Source of the DNA: Dyella flava
GTDB taxonomy: Bacteria; Pseudomonadota; Gammaproteobacteria; Xanthomonadales; Rhodanobacteraceae
Reading direction: 5' to 3'
NCBI RefSeq assembly: GCF_016904955.1
Contig: NZ_JADIKE010000024.1
Span: 58,519-122,518 of the forward strand
DNA: 64,000 nt
In this document: piece after piece, positions 17,064 through 25,134 of the stretch
Layout of the letters: every line of letters starts with the position of its first letter
Position numbering within the stretch: the first letter of the stretch is position 1
Program-made: the position numbers and the translations under genes
The notes under the pieces: model-generated
Database searches by the model: none
Seen by the model: only the letters and a program-made list of their open reading frames with translations
What the model was told of the DNA's origin: nothing

Positions 17064-17111
17064 CCATACAAAGTCGTGCAACACGCGGGAGCGTGTGCCC
17101 GCGACGTATGG
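17064..17111. repeat. Nested inverted repeats near the expected transposon left boundary
   Basis: CCATAC (17064-17069) pairs with GTATGG (17106-17111), and inside it ACACGC-GGGA-GCGTGT (17081-17096) forms a tight hairpin with the same centre. It lies in a gene-free stretch (16969-17264) upstream of the first transposon gene. It might be part of the transposon end, or an attenuator. Confidence 0.4.
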
Positions 17112-17264
17112 TGAAAAACATCAACGTTTTTGGAGCCTTAGGTTGCTTTCGTGGTACAAGTTCATGCAACAAAAAGTGTTGTAAAACAATGACTTGACGG
17201 ACCTCAGAAAAGCGATTACGTTCGCTTCGACCGGAGCTAACCTGAATAGTTCGCAGGAGATAGC

Positions 17265-17543
17265 GTGGACGAATCGCCAACGCTCGACGTGTTGCTGAAG
17301 GCGCACGGATGGATACTCTCGGCAGCCACGACAGCGAAGCTACTTGGCTTCCCGAGTACCGACGCCCTGCGGATGGCGCGTACCCATGGGCGCTTACCGA
17401 TCGACATGTTCCTCATTGAAGGGCGACGCGGCTGGTTTGCGTCATCAGCGGATGTGGCCACGTGGCTCGACCGAACTACGCGAACAGTCCCGAGGCAGAG
17501 AGCCGAGGAAAAAGAAGTTCGAAAAAAAGCCATCGTCCGTTAG
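17265..17543 (+). CDS. Small putative DNA-binding protein at head of transposon operon
   Basis: A 92-residue protein with a GTG start behind AGGAG. The middle (AATTAKLLGFPSTDALRMARTHGRLPIDMF) resembles a helix-turn-helix of the excisionase/AlpA or winged-helix kind, followed by a short strand (EGRRGWFASSADVATWL) and a basic tail. It precedes the TnsAB-TnsC-TniQ genes and is followed by a strong terminator, so it may be an autonomous regulator of transposition. Confidence 0.55.
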   Translation: MDESPTLDVLLKAHGWILSAATTAKLLGFPSTDALRMARTHGRLPIDMFLIEGRRGWFASSADVATWLDRTTRTVPRQRAEEKEVRKKAIVR

Positions 17544-17563
17544 GACGGTGGCTTTGTCTTTTT
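17529..17563 (+). terminator. Rho-independent terminator after the small HTH gene
   Basis: Stem GCCATCGTCC / GGACGGTGGC (one G-T or mismatch position) with a GTTA loop, followed by TTTGTCTTTTT. It overlaps the end of the HTH reading frame. Confidence 0.8.
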
Positions 17564-17634
17564 GGGCTGAGGGACGACTAACGTCTCAGGAGGACTGAAG
17601 AAACTGTCACAACAAAGATTGGCCAGGAAACGAA

Positions 17635-17669
17635 AAAGCCCGCGAGAGTTCGAGGCTCTCGCAGGCTTT
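17635..17669. terminator. Second strong hairpin, possibly a leftward terminator
   Basis: AAAGCCCGCGAGAG pairs with CTCTCGCAGGCTTT across a 7-base loop. Read on the minus strand it ends GGGCTTTTTCG, so it could terminate leftward transcripts. It sits in the 270-bp gap before the TnsAB gene and could also insulate the transposase operon from upstream transcription. Confidence 0.6.
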
Positions 17670-17817
17670 AGATGTGCTGACTGAGTCGTCGGCACGTCTA
17701 GATTCCTGCGCTCCCCACTAAAAGTCAATAGGCCGGATATGGCCTAGTCGTAGCGCCTTGCTCTCCTGGCGGCCATGCGGTCGACCAGCATGGGTGAGTG
17801 CGCCCGGAGGAGATCGC

Positions 17818-20274
17818 ATGGTAACGAATAATGCACAAATGAAGCTGCCATTCGTTGACGAAGAACGTCTTGGTGGCCTTAGTGAATTGGATCGCCAAAA
17901 CGTCTATGAGCGAGCGGGATATGGCCTCCCTCAAATTCACCAAATTGAATGGATGGTTGCTGAGAGTGGGCAACGTGTCGTTGGCAAGGGAGCTCTCAAT
18001 AACGTCCGAGTGCATTTTGCGTCAAGAAAGAACGGATCTGTTCGGATCCTCGAGAGCCACACATGCGAACGTGTCTTTGCGTACGAAATGGAGCTCGACC
18101 CAGATGTGTTGGGCTACTACGCGCAAATTCCCTGTCGGCGGATAGTCCGCAAAGGCCGCAATGGCGCCCCACATATCTCAAGTGCGACGCTCGACTTTCT
18201 CGTCTTCCGCCGTGATCGCGTTGAATTAGTCGAGTGTAAAACGAGAGGATGGCTTCAAAAACATGAGGGCGACGGGGATTGGGTAAAAGTGATCGACGGC
18301 TGGACGTGCCAGCCATATGAACAGTGGGCAAGAGAGCGCGGTATATCGTTTCACGTCTGGGCGCCGCCGGCGCCTGTTGCCAGTTACCTGCGGACATTGG
18401 AGGCGATGTACGCAGTAAAGGGCTCTACCCCAACTGCTGAAGAATTAAGGACTGCGGAACGCGCGCTAGCTTTGCTCGCCAACAGGCCTTACAGCATCGA
18501 AGAGCTCGAACAAGAGCTTGCCGGATTCCGCGAGCGCGTCGCATTGGTGCTCCTTGCGGATCAGCGATGCTACGGTCTTCTTAAGAGCACTCCAATTAGT
18601 CAGGGCCAACACTTCTATCTGTATTCGGTAAAGGAGCAGGCAAAGCAGGCCGATGGCCTTGCGTTGCAGGGTCTAGTCGAGGCTAGTAGTCAGCCCGTTG
18701 CTCTTGATGCGATAACCCTGGCTTCTACCTCTGACTACAAAGCGACAAAAAACCGGTTGGCTAGGCTTGAGCGTATCGCGCAAGGGCTGGAAAAACCAAC
18801 CGTTCGTATGTCGCAACTTGCCAGAACGGTAAAAGAAGCGCTGTCTCAGGGCCGTTCGGCATTGACCGCGTGTCTAACAGGCTACGGGAAAAGTGGTAAC
18901 CGGGAAGGAAGACTCGATCCGATTCAGCGACAGTGCCTGGAGTGGGTTATTCGAGTGAAATGGAATCGAGGAAAAGTTACGAACCAAAACGGGCTTTGGT
19001 TCGAACTGGAGAAGGAGTGCGAGCGGCATAACGTGAAGCCCCCGGGTCGGACAACGCTCCGCCGATACTTATGCGAAGAGGATAAGACTAAACGAGCATT
19101 GGCCACTGGTGGAATGCGCGCCTATCAATCAACAAAACCCGTGTCAGATCCTGTGTACCGATCAGGAACGGCAATTGGGTTTTGCCACACGCTCCATATC
19201 GACTCGTCTCAATTCGATGATCGCTGCGCTCCAATTGTCGAATTGGGTTTTCCAGCCGAGAAACCCTGGTTTTACATCGGGACCGACGAGGCGACCTCTT
19301 GCCCGATGGCACATGCGCTCATCTTTGGTCATGCGCGTACCGATGGTGTGGCTATCCTCCTGCGAGAGTTTGTACATCGGCATGGATTTTTGCCATCTAT
19401 CATCATTCTCGACCGTGGTCCTGAGAATGATTCGGACTGGCTCCAAACATTTTGTTTAGAAAAAGGAATAACACTTCTCTACGCTCCCACGGGAGGTAGT
19501 CGTTATAACAGCCAAGCTGAATGCTGCATCCGGCAAATCAACATCAGCGTGGCGCATGAATTGCCGGGATCAACCAAGCCCGATATGAAGGGCCGTAGCG
19601 TTGACGGCAAGTTTAAAAGCCGGAAAACCGCGCGTTTAGCCTTTATGACAATCGCGGGGGCCTTCGAGGAGTACGTCTATGGCGATTTGCCGAGCACGCC
19701 CGGAGAGGATGGCCTGACGCCTATCGAAAGGCGAGATGACGCCATGGAAAAGTATGGCGTCATGGGAATCACTCAGAAGTTTGATGATGGCTTCTTAATC
19801 CAGACGTCGGTTCCCATCAAATTCAAAGGAAAGGCGACGGAAAAGCGCGGCGTGCGAATCGATCGAGGGATTTTTACCAGCGAAGCACTCCGAATGCTAC
19901 TACGCGTGTCGCAGCCAGAAGAAGTACGGCAGGATTGCGTGGATCCTTCGGTGCTCTATGTAAAGGTACGGTCGACTTGGGTGAAGGCCTTTCACAGCGC
20001 CATCCTTACGATTGCCTCTATGTCCACAAAAGAGCGGCTTTTTGAACTGCTCTGGGGACCATCGGCAAAGCAGCGAAAAAGAAAACTGAAGCTCGAGATC
20101 GATCGGAATCGTCATCATCGCAATCAAGCACATGCAGCGATGCAGGCGCACGCACAAGTAGCATCGCCTGTGAATAGTGACGACGAAGTTTCGGTGATCA
20201 ACGCTGACACCGAGGCGGAAAGCGGTATGGCGCAAGCATCTTGGGGCGATATTCCTGTGCTGATCGGGGAGTGA
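17818..20274 (+). CDS. tnsAB: TnsA-TnsB fusion transposase of a Tn7-like element
   Basis: An 818-residue fusion from the ATG at 17818, behind GGAGGAG. Residues about 30-200 are TnsA-like: a candidate acidic residue in YEMELDP, D126 in TLDFLVF and E139-x-K141 in VECKTR form the restriction-endonuclease-type core that cuts the 5' ends. The rest is TnsB-like: an HTH region, a DDE integrase core with D462 (LHIDSSQ), D532 (ILDRGPE) and E568 (NSQAECC) at canonical DDx35E spacing, and a basic C-terminal tail for TnsC contact. Having both activities in one protein implies cut-and-paste movement. The next gene starts within 25 bp. Confidence 0.92.
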   Translation: MVTNNAQMKLPFVDEERLGGLSELDRQNVYERAGYGLPQIHQIEWMVAESGQRVVGKGALNNVRVHFASRKNGSVRILESHTCERVFAYEMELDPDVLGYYAQIPCRRIVRKGRNGAPHISSATLDFLVFRRDRVELVECKTRGWLQKHEGDGDWVKVIDGWTCQPYEQWARERGISFHVWAPPAPVASYLRTLEAMYAVKGSTPTAEELRTAERALALLANRPYSIEELEQELAGFRERVALVLLADQRCYGLLKSTPISQGQHFYLYSVKEQAKQADGLALQGLVEASSQPVALDAITLASTSDYKATKNRLARLERIAQGLEKPTVRMSQLARTVKEALSQGRSALTACLTGYGKSGNREGRLDPIQRQCLEWVIRVKWNRGKVTNQNGLWFELEKECERHNVKPPGRTTLRRYLCEEDKTKRALATGGMRAYQSTKPVSDPVYRSGTAIGFCHTLHIDSSQFDDRCAPIVELGFPAEKPWFYIGTDEATSCPMAHALIFGHARTDGVAILLREFVHRHGFLPSIIILDRGPENDSDWLQTFCLEKGITLLYAPTGGSRYNSQAECCIRQINISVAHELPGSTKPDMKGRSVDGKFKSRKTARLAFMTIAGAFEEYVYGDLPSTPGEDGLTPIERRDDAMEKYGVMGITQKFDDGFLIQTSVPIKFKGKATEKRGVRIDRGIFTSEALRMLLRVSQPEEVRQDCVDPSVLYVKVRSTWVKAFHSAILTIASMSTKERLFELLWGPSAKQRKRKLKLEIDRNRHHRNQAHAAMQAHAQVASPVNSDDEVSVINADTEAESGMAQASWGDIPVLIGE

Positions 20275-20298
20275 TTATCATGTCTAAAATCTATCCAC

Positions 20299-21348
20299 AT
20301 GCGAATTTCACGTTGCCGCGCGCAACTAAAGCAGGCTCTCGAAAATCCAGCTCGCGGTCGCTTCATCTTTGTCATCGGTCCGTCTGGTGTCGGAAAAACG
20401 ACGGTACGTCGCGCGATTCTTCGCAAGATGTGCGGCGATCCATCACTTTGGGGGGCGGGACGCATCCCGGTGATTGAGGTTTTTGCGCTTCTTGCTAACA
20501 AGGCGTACTTCAGTTCTCGATCCCTTGCAGAATCTCTCATGCACGAGCTTTTTGTGCCCGATGTGAGCTGGTTAAGAGACATTGATGATCTAGCTAATGC
20601 GACATACTTGGCTATCAAAACGAAGATCGATTGTGTGCACAAGGAGCTTCGCGGCGCATCGCTGTCAAGGTTAAGCGAGCCCGATTTATGGGCGAAGTTT
20701 CCGCGATTTGCCGCCGCTCGTCACGTGTGGCTTGTCGCAATTGATCAGGCCGGTGCGCTCTGCACAAATCATCGCAATAAAGACCCGGCGGATCACATCT
20801 TAAATCTTATGTCGATCCTTGAGATCAGCAATACGAACATTTTATTGAGTGGAGTGCATAGCGCCGCTGAACTATGGGCCGCGCGACCTGAGGTCCGTCG
20901 TCGATCGACAGTGATTTGGATGCCGCCGTACGACTACGAAAGAAAGCAAGACCGTGATCCATTTCTAACCCTCTTACGAACCTTGGGTGAAACGTATAGG
21001 TTTTCAAAACCCATGCTTCTGTTCGATATGGCTGCAGATTTGATGGCTGCTTCGGCAGGAATCTTTGGTGTTGTGAACAAGATTCTTCTTAATGCTCAAG
21101 AAAGAGCGGACCTTGCTGGGCGTAACGCTATTACGAAGGGGGATATCACCGATTCGTTCTATGGTGAAAGGGACTACAAGAAAATGTGGGAGGACGTCCA
21201 GCTTTTTAAAGATGTGATGTGCTCTGTGAGCACCGAGGTTAAAGCAAAGCACATATCCAATGCTTGGCGTTTGGGCAAGAAGGCCGACAGCGATCGCGAA
21301 AGCGCTGCAAATGATGTCCATGATAAAAAGGAGAGCGGGCATGGATGA
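20299..21348 (+). CDS. tnsC: TnsC/TniB-like AAA+ transposition regulator (5' frame possibly shifted)
   Basis: A 349-residue ATPase with Walker A GPSGVGKTT (27-35) and a Walker B-like LVAIDQAGAL (D149-Q150, with Q where many AAA+ proteins have E). It bridges the transposase and the target selector. The annotated ATG at 20299 has no good ribosome binding site. The ATG at 20280 does (GGGGAG), and its frame begins MSKIYPHANFTLPRA before diverging. A one-base change near 20,318 would join it to AQLKQALENPARG, so the natural N-terminus may be longer. Overlaps tniQ by 8 bases. Confidence 0.87.
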   Translation: MRISRCRAQLKQALENPARGRFIFVIGPSGVGKTTVRRAILRKMCGDPSLWGAGRIPVIEVFALLANKAYFSSRSLAESLMHELFVPDVSWLRDIDDLANATYLAIKTKIDCVHKELRGASLSRLSEPDLWAKFPRFAAARHVWLVAIDQAGALCTNHRNKDPADHILNLMSILEISNTNILLSGVHSAAELWAARPEVRRRSTVIWMPPYDYERKQDRDPFLTLLRTLGETYRFSKPMLLFDMAADLMAASAGIFGVVNKILLNAQERADLAGRNAITKGDITDSFYGERDYKKMWEDVQLFKDVMCSVSTEVKAKHISNAWRLGKKADSDRESAANDVHDKKESGHG

Positions 21349-22720
21349 CACTAGCTTTGTCTGGACTGCGCTGCCGCCCTTGCCCATTCGTGGACTCAAC
21401 TCGGAGTTGGTCGAGTCGATCGACTACTACCTCATGCGCATGTCTTGGGTAACGGGGTGGCCAGTCCGACAGATCACGTCCTTTCTTCAGGAAGGCGTTC
21501 CCAGAAAGCCGTTTCAGGGGAGTCTACGCTTCTATCGCTTAGATGCGCGGAGCGAGATGTGGCTATTTGCGTTGGAGCGCCTGACAGGAGTGGCCCACCT
21601 AAGGCACGGAACCTTTTGGGTTATGAAAGACATCTTTAAGGCCAGGGCCATAGAGCGGCCGGGCCTGCAGCCCCGCCGCTGGTGCCCTCTCTGTTACCAG
21701 CATTGGGATCCCGAAGAGAGCTGGGAGCCACTTTTGTGGTCAATTTCAGGCGTGTTTCGATGTCCGGTTCATAAGTGCGTCCTGATCAGTGAATGCACTG
21801 CTTGCGGATCGGGCCAGGCTTCTGGCGTCGCCATTGATAGGCGTCGCTGGTGTCAAAAATGCGGCGCTGGCTTGAGTGGAGATGGGACTTTTGTAGAAAC
21901 ACCCAGATTTTATGAATGGATTGACGCCCAAATATGTGGTCTCGTGACGCTTTGCGCGACAGCGGGGAGAGATCCCTTGTCTGGTAATGTGCTTACACAG
22001 TTAACAAGTAAGCTAATAAAAAGAAAACTAAACAAAAATAGGCGTCATCGTCGCGATATAGATACGATTCGCATGTGCCTTGGGAGCACACATGGAGAAC
22101 AAACGGTATCAGGGCTTTCTATCAAGACACTCGTTAACTTAAGTGCACTTCATGGCGCATCGGTCGTTGATATGGTGATGAGGCCAGGGGAGATAATGAG
22201 CAAACCACTTTTTGATATTTGGAGCGGTTTTCACTGGCTGTGCGACCCGTTCGAACGAAAAGATGGTCATGTAAAAGCAGCGCGATGGCTACTTAAAAGA
22301 TTGCTTGCTCATTCCGGGCTTTTATACCTTCCAACCATGCGCATCCTTACGAAGGATATTGGTGTTTCCCCGTCGCGACTGGAGGCATTTGACCCAGAAA
22401 CATACGGATCATATATGGACGCGTATGAGAATCAGCAGTGTCCGTCCGTACGATATGCGAGAGGGCGCGCTTTCTCGGTGGCATGTAAGCGTCTGAAGGA
22501 CATAAATCCCGATCGATGGCGGCGCAATCGACTATGGTGGTTACCTAGAGAGGTCGGGAAGGAAGCTCACGTCAGTGAGGATGACGCATTTTGTGCGTGC
22601 TCTTCAGCCATTATTTATTCGCGCCTCCTCGCGCGGGCTGTAAAGCATACCGAGCGATCCGTGGCGGCAAAGGAGGATATTCGGTGGATAGAATCTAGCC
22701 CAGTTGGGGCCGATACGTAA
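21341..22720 (+). CDS. tniQ: TniQ/TnsD-family target-selection protein
   Basis: A 459-residue protein with AAGGAG before the ATG at 21341. The N-terminus has the TniQ pattern (LPIRGLNSELVESIDYYLMRMSW, then a GTFWVMKD segment). Zinc-finger pairs follow between residues about 115 and 175: WCPLC, FRCPVHKCVLISECTACG and WCQKCG. The C-terminal half is larger than in minimal TniQ proteins and includes several basic helices, closer in size to TnsD. TniQ/TnsD proteins choose the insertion site, here perhaps near glnL. No Cas genes accompany it, so protein-guided targeting is the simplest reading. Confidence 0.88.
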   Translation: MDDTSFVWTALPPLPIRGLNSELVESIDYYLMRMSWVTGWPVRQITSFLQEGVPRKPFQGSLRFYRLDARSEMWLFALERLTGVAHLRHGTFWVMKDIFKARAIERPGLQPRRWCPLCYQHWDPEESWEPLLWSISGVFRCPVHKCVLISECTACGSGQASGVAIDRRRWCQKCGAGLSGDGTFVETPRFYEWIDAQICGLVTLCATAGRDPLSGNVLTQLTSKLIKRKLNKNRRHRRDIDTIRMCLGSTHGEQTVSGLSIKTLVNLSALHGASVVDMVMRPGEIMSKPLFDIWSGFHWLCDPFERKDGHVKAARWLLKRLLAHSGLLYLPTMRILTKDIGVSPSRLEAFDPETYGSYMDAYENQQCPSVRYARGRAFSVACKRLKDINPDRWRRNRLWWLPREVGKEAHVSEDDAFCACSSAIIYSRLLARAVKHTERSVAAKEDIRWIESSPVGADT

Positions 22721-22741
22721 GATTGACGGCTGTTGGGAGAC

Positions 22742-22794
22742 GGGCCACTTGTGATCACCTTGTGGCCCATTCGGAATGCCTGCTTCCGAATGGG
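22742..22794. terminator. Overlapping alternative hairpins between tniQ and cargo
   Basis: GGGCCAC (22742-22748) pairs with GTGGCCC (22762-22768), and CCCATTCGGAA (22766-22776) pairs with TTCCGAATGGG (22784-22794). They share three bases and are mutually exclusive. The second has an 11-bp perfect stem. No T-run follows. They separate the convergent tniQ and cargo genes. Confidence 0.55.
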
Positions 22795-22909
22795 CGGAGC
22801 TTACAGTTTAGTGTTAGTGAGCGGTGTTACGCTGCAGTTGGCATTGGTGCATATCACGCTCTCCCAATTCATCACATCTAGCCATGCGCCTGATGCTCCG
22901 TTCAGACTG

Positions 22910-23455
22910 TTACCAATCTATGTTTCCAGAAAGTTCTTGAAGGAAGTAATCCATTGCGTCCGACCATCTATATACATCTAAAGCTATCTTCCATTGCTTC
23001 TTTGAGTATGTTCCGGCTAGCTGGCATATCCCATTCCAGTGCGTGTACATATATCTCGGAACCGTGCTCCTAGCGTTTTGATATATAAGCTCGAATGTAT
23101 TGGCATGAATGATCTTATTGCAGGATTCACGCAGTGTTAGCGTGAAGTTTCCTACCAGAACCGTTCCAATGCCATTTTTTCCAATGCATTCCGCATCAAG
23201 ATCGCGAAGGTCTCCAGGAGATAGCTGTGATACGGCTGTATCCTGTATTACGCGGAGCTTCGCTGCGATCTCAATTAGTTCGTTACTTACAATGTAGCGA
23301 AGACGTTCTGCATATTGGTCCCAATCCTCATGGCTGTCAGATTTTGTTCCTTGGTACTGATGCTCGCGCCGTGAGAATTCCTTGTTTCCGGCAATTACGT
23401 GACGAAGGAAGAAAAGCTTCTTATCGAGTCCAACGAAATCGAGGCTATGACTCAT
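22910..23455 (-). CDS. HEPN-like hypothetical cargo protein
   Basis: A 181-residue protein: charged N-terminus, central helices, and LTLRESCNKIIHANTFELIY, a CNKIIHA motif typical of a class of hypothetical HEPN-like proteins. The C-terminal SKKQWKIALDVYRWSDAMDYFLQEL is helical. It is the third gene of a minus-strand set that runs inward from the transposon end, 81 bp after the YaaC-like gene. HEPN-type ribonuclease activity is only a suggestion. GC content is low. Confidence 0.5.
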   Translation of the reverse strand: MSHSLDFVGLDKKLFFLRHVIAGNKEFSRREHQYQGTKSDSHEDWDQYAERLRYIVSNELIEIAAKLRVIQDTAVSQLSPGDLRDLDAECIGKNGIGTVLVGNFTLTLRESCNKIIHANTFELIYQNARSTVPRYMYTHWNGICQLAGTYSKKQWKIALDVYRWSDAMDYFLQELSGNIDW

Positions 23456-23536
23456 AGCTCTAATCTGCCTATCTGGAGGATTTGCTTCTCATGTCTGCTA
23501 AGTGCTTCTTGAACTTGTCGGTATGATTGGTTGATA

Positions 23537-24628
23537 TCAATCAAAAAACGTTGTCTTTCCGAACATTAAAGACACCAAGAGTTGCGGGACATAGCGATCT
23601 GCGCATCTAAGCGCGTTGTCAATGATCAGCCCTGTGTCACTAGGACCAGAATATGCGGCTTGCAAGAGGTGTGGTTCATAACGCACAACGTTTGACAGAA
23701 TGTAAAGCGCCATAAGATAGGGCTCAATGCGATGTGGCATTACTTGCCTATCCCTTTGTATGTGGTCAAACCACATTGGGCTTTCACTGATATGCAAATT
23801 TGTCATCAATCGGCGGCTGCAATAGTTAACAACCGAACTATAGTCGGTATATGTCTGCTGCGTTTGTAGTGTAAAAGCGCTGGTGTTGTGCAATACACAT
23901 TCGTCCTTGTGCCAAGGAAGAAGTGCAGCCCAATTTGCGGCGAATTCGTCATCCGTGCAGTTGTCGATGTAATAACGTAGAGCTATTGCGCCTCCGTTTA
24001 TCGGGGCACGGACATGTACGTAAGCGATGCTACTTTTTGTATTGGGTATGCAGTCGAAATTGCGCTTCAACTCAGGAATTTGTAGCAAGCAGTCGGCTAA
24101 TGAGACATCGGTTGCTTCGACACTCAATTTGCCATTTAGCACCTCAAATAGCCGACGCATCGTTCCCGATTTTCCCAGTATCGCGCGGCATTCGAGCAAC
24201 GTAACGGCTGATGTAAACTTGGCGCCATGCGTGGGCGACCCGAATCCACCGCGCTGCACCGAAAGTATTCCTCTGACTAGGTTTAGGAATGTGTAATACA
24301 GAAGAAGCGGCTTCGTAAGTGAAGACGTATTCTTTGACGCATTGTGAAGTTCTAAGCTTTGTTGAATTCGCAGTGCCCCAGTCACAACATCGTCGTCCGG
24401 TGCACCGGTGGCCGCAGCAATTCGCTTTAGTGCTTCGACAGTTCCAAATCTAGCAATTTCTTGCCACGCGCTTGCGAGCTGGTCCCCTGTTGTAATAACC
24501 ATTGAGCGATCTTGGAAGGATCCAAACATTTCAAATTGCATGGACTGTTCCTTCATGTTTGCAGAAGTTGCGTTTGAACTAAGCAATTTTAGGCCATCGT
24601 CGATGGCTTCTTTTTGAGGTGATGACAT
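23537..24628 (-). CDS. YaaC-like hypothetical cargo protein
   Basis: A 363-residue protein, start behind AAGG. The segment PLLLYYTFLNLVRGILSVQRGGFGSPTHG resembles the YaaC family (YYxFLNLxKA pattern), and the C-terminal half (ALYILSNVVRYEPHLL...YVPQLLVSLMFGK) also fits. YaaC proteins have no settled function but occur near mobile and defence genes. No catalytic motif is evident. It probably forms an operon with the downstream HEPN-like gene. Confidence 0.55.
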   Translation of the reverse strand: MSSPQKEAIDDGLKLLSSNATSANMKEQSMQFEMFGSFQDRSMVITTGDQLASAWQEIARFGTVEALKRIAAATGAPDDDVVTGALRIQQSLELHNASKNTSSLTKPLLLYYTFLNLVRGILSVQRGGFGSPTHGAKFTSAVTLLECRAILGKSGTMRRLFEVLNGKLSVEATDVSLADCLLQIPELKRNFDCIPNTKSSIAYVHVRAPINGGAIALRYYIDNCTDDEFAANWAALLPWHKDECVLHNTSAFTLQTQQTYTDYSSVVNYCSRRLMTNLHISESPMWFDHIQRDRQVMPHRIEPYLMALYILSNVVRYEPHLLQAAYSGPSDTGLIIDNALRCADRYVPQLLVSLMFGKTTFFD

Positions 24629-24666
24629 GGAGCCTTAAAACTGGATCTACATATTCGATATGTGAT

Positions 24667-24900
24667 TTAGCTGACTCCGAAGGGCCGGTTTCGGAGGTAG
24701 TAGAGCGTGCTTCCGGACTGAACTAAGGAGCCCGTTCTTGTTGCCTCTTTAAACAGCCTGCCAAGCTCGTGCTCAGATGAGATGCCGAATTCCGCAAGTC
24801 GCTTCCCAGCAAATATTTGGAGACGCCAGAGGTCGAAGCCATCGCTTTCTCCATGGACTCCAAAGTCGAAATCGACAGGGTTAGCTGTTGACGACAGGGT
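24667..24900 (-). pseudogene. Open frame without start codon, likely 5'-truncated cargo gene
   Basis: The minus-strand frame encodes a protein-like stretch (DFDFGVHGESDGFDLWRLQIFAGKRLAEFGISSEHELGRLF...) ending 38 bp before the YaaC-like start. It has no ATG, GTG or TTG until it has passed through the transposon-end repeats into glnL DNA. It is most simply the 3' remainder of a gene cut by the transposon end, or it uses an unusual start. Confidence 0.4.
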
Positions 24901-24945
24901 TAAGTGTTTTGCGACAAAGTAAAGTAGCCCCGACAGCTGAAAAAT
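24873..24945. repeat. Array of four CGACA-type repeats, probable TnsB-binding sites
   Basis: CGACAGGGTTAGCT (24873), CGACAGGGTTAAGT (24892), CGACAAAGTAAAGT (24912) and CGACAGCTGAAAAA (24931) are direct repeats with a period of 19, 20 and 19 bp. Arrays of about 20-bp TnsB sites mark Tn7-like transposon ends. In the reverse direction they read TTAACCCTGTCGTC, resembling the TTAAnTGTCGTC pattern I recall for ends of some related elements. Confidence 0.75.
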
Positions 24946-24989
24946 AAAATAAGAAATTGATTTTGATAGATTTGTTTGGAAAAAACAGA

Positions 24990-25048
24990 TCCCATAGTTT
25001 GTAAGTGAGGGGTGTTCCCATAGTTTGTGATGAGTGCACAAACTATGG
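24990..25048. repeat. Three copies of TCCCATAGTTTGT/ACAAACTATGG with hairpin
   Basis: TCCCATAGTTTGT occurs at 24990-25002 and 25016-25028 (26 bp apart), and its inverse ACAAACTATGG at 25038-25048. The last two form an 11-bp perfect stem with a 9-base loop. The set lies between the CGACA array and the glnL leader, at the expected transposon/host junction. Confidence 0.65.
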
Positions 25049-25098
25049 TGTTCTGAACGCAGAAGCCACGCTCCGGCAGAATCCGGGTCCACATCGAT

Positions 25099-25134
25099 TT
25101 GCACCAACCCGGCGCATTGCCCATGATGGTGCAA
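25099..25134. promoter_or_regulatory. TTGCACCA-N20-TGGTGCAA inverted repeat before glnL
   Basis: Half-sites TTGCACCA (25099-25106) and TGGTGCAA (25127-25134) match the NtrC half-site TGCACCA/TGGTGCA. The 20-bp gap is wider than the usual few bases, so it may be two half-sites or a different protein's site. The right half overlaps the glnL start. Confidence 0.5.

Larger units (their letters stand above)
17265..25048. mobile_element. Tn7-like transposon (TnsAB-TnsC-TniQ) with defence-like cargo, ends approximate
   Basis: Gene order HTH, tnsAB, tnsC, tniQ, then opposite-strand cargo matches Tn7-like elements, with tnsAB nearest one end and cargo toward the other. The right boundary falls within 24,873-25,048, where a four-copy repeat array and further palindromes lie just before glnL. 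The left boundary was not identified; no matching repeat array was found between 16.6 and 17.8 kb. The whole low-GC block from about 8 kb could belong to the same element or to several nested insertions. Confidence 0.6.

Noticed and set aside
22733..22981. 82-codon plus-strand frame after tniQ
   Set aside because: Runs through the alternative hairpins and into the opposite-strand HEPN-like gene; no ribosome binding site.
22721..24872. CRISPR array accompanying the Tn7-like element
   Set aside because: No direct repeats with regular spacers and no cas genes seen anywhere in the window.
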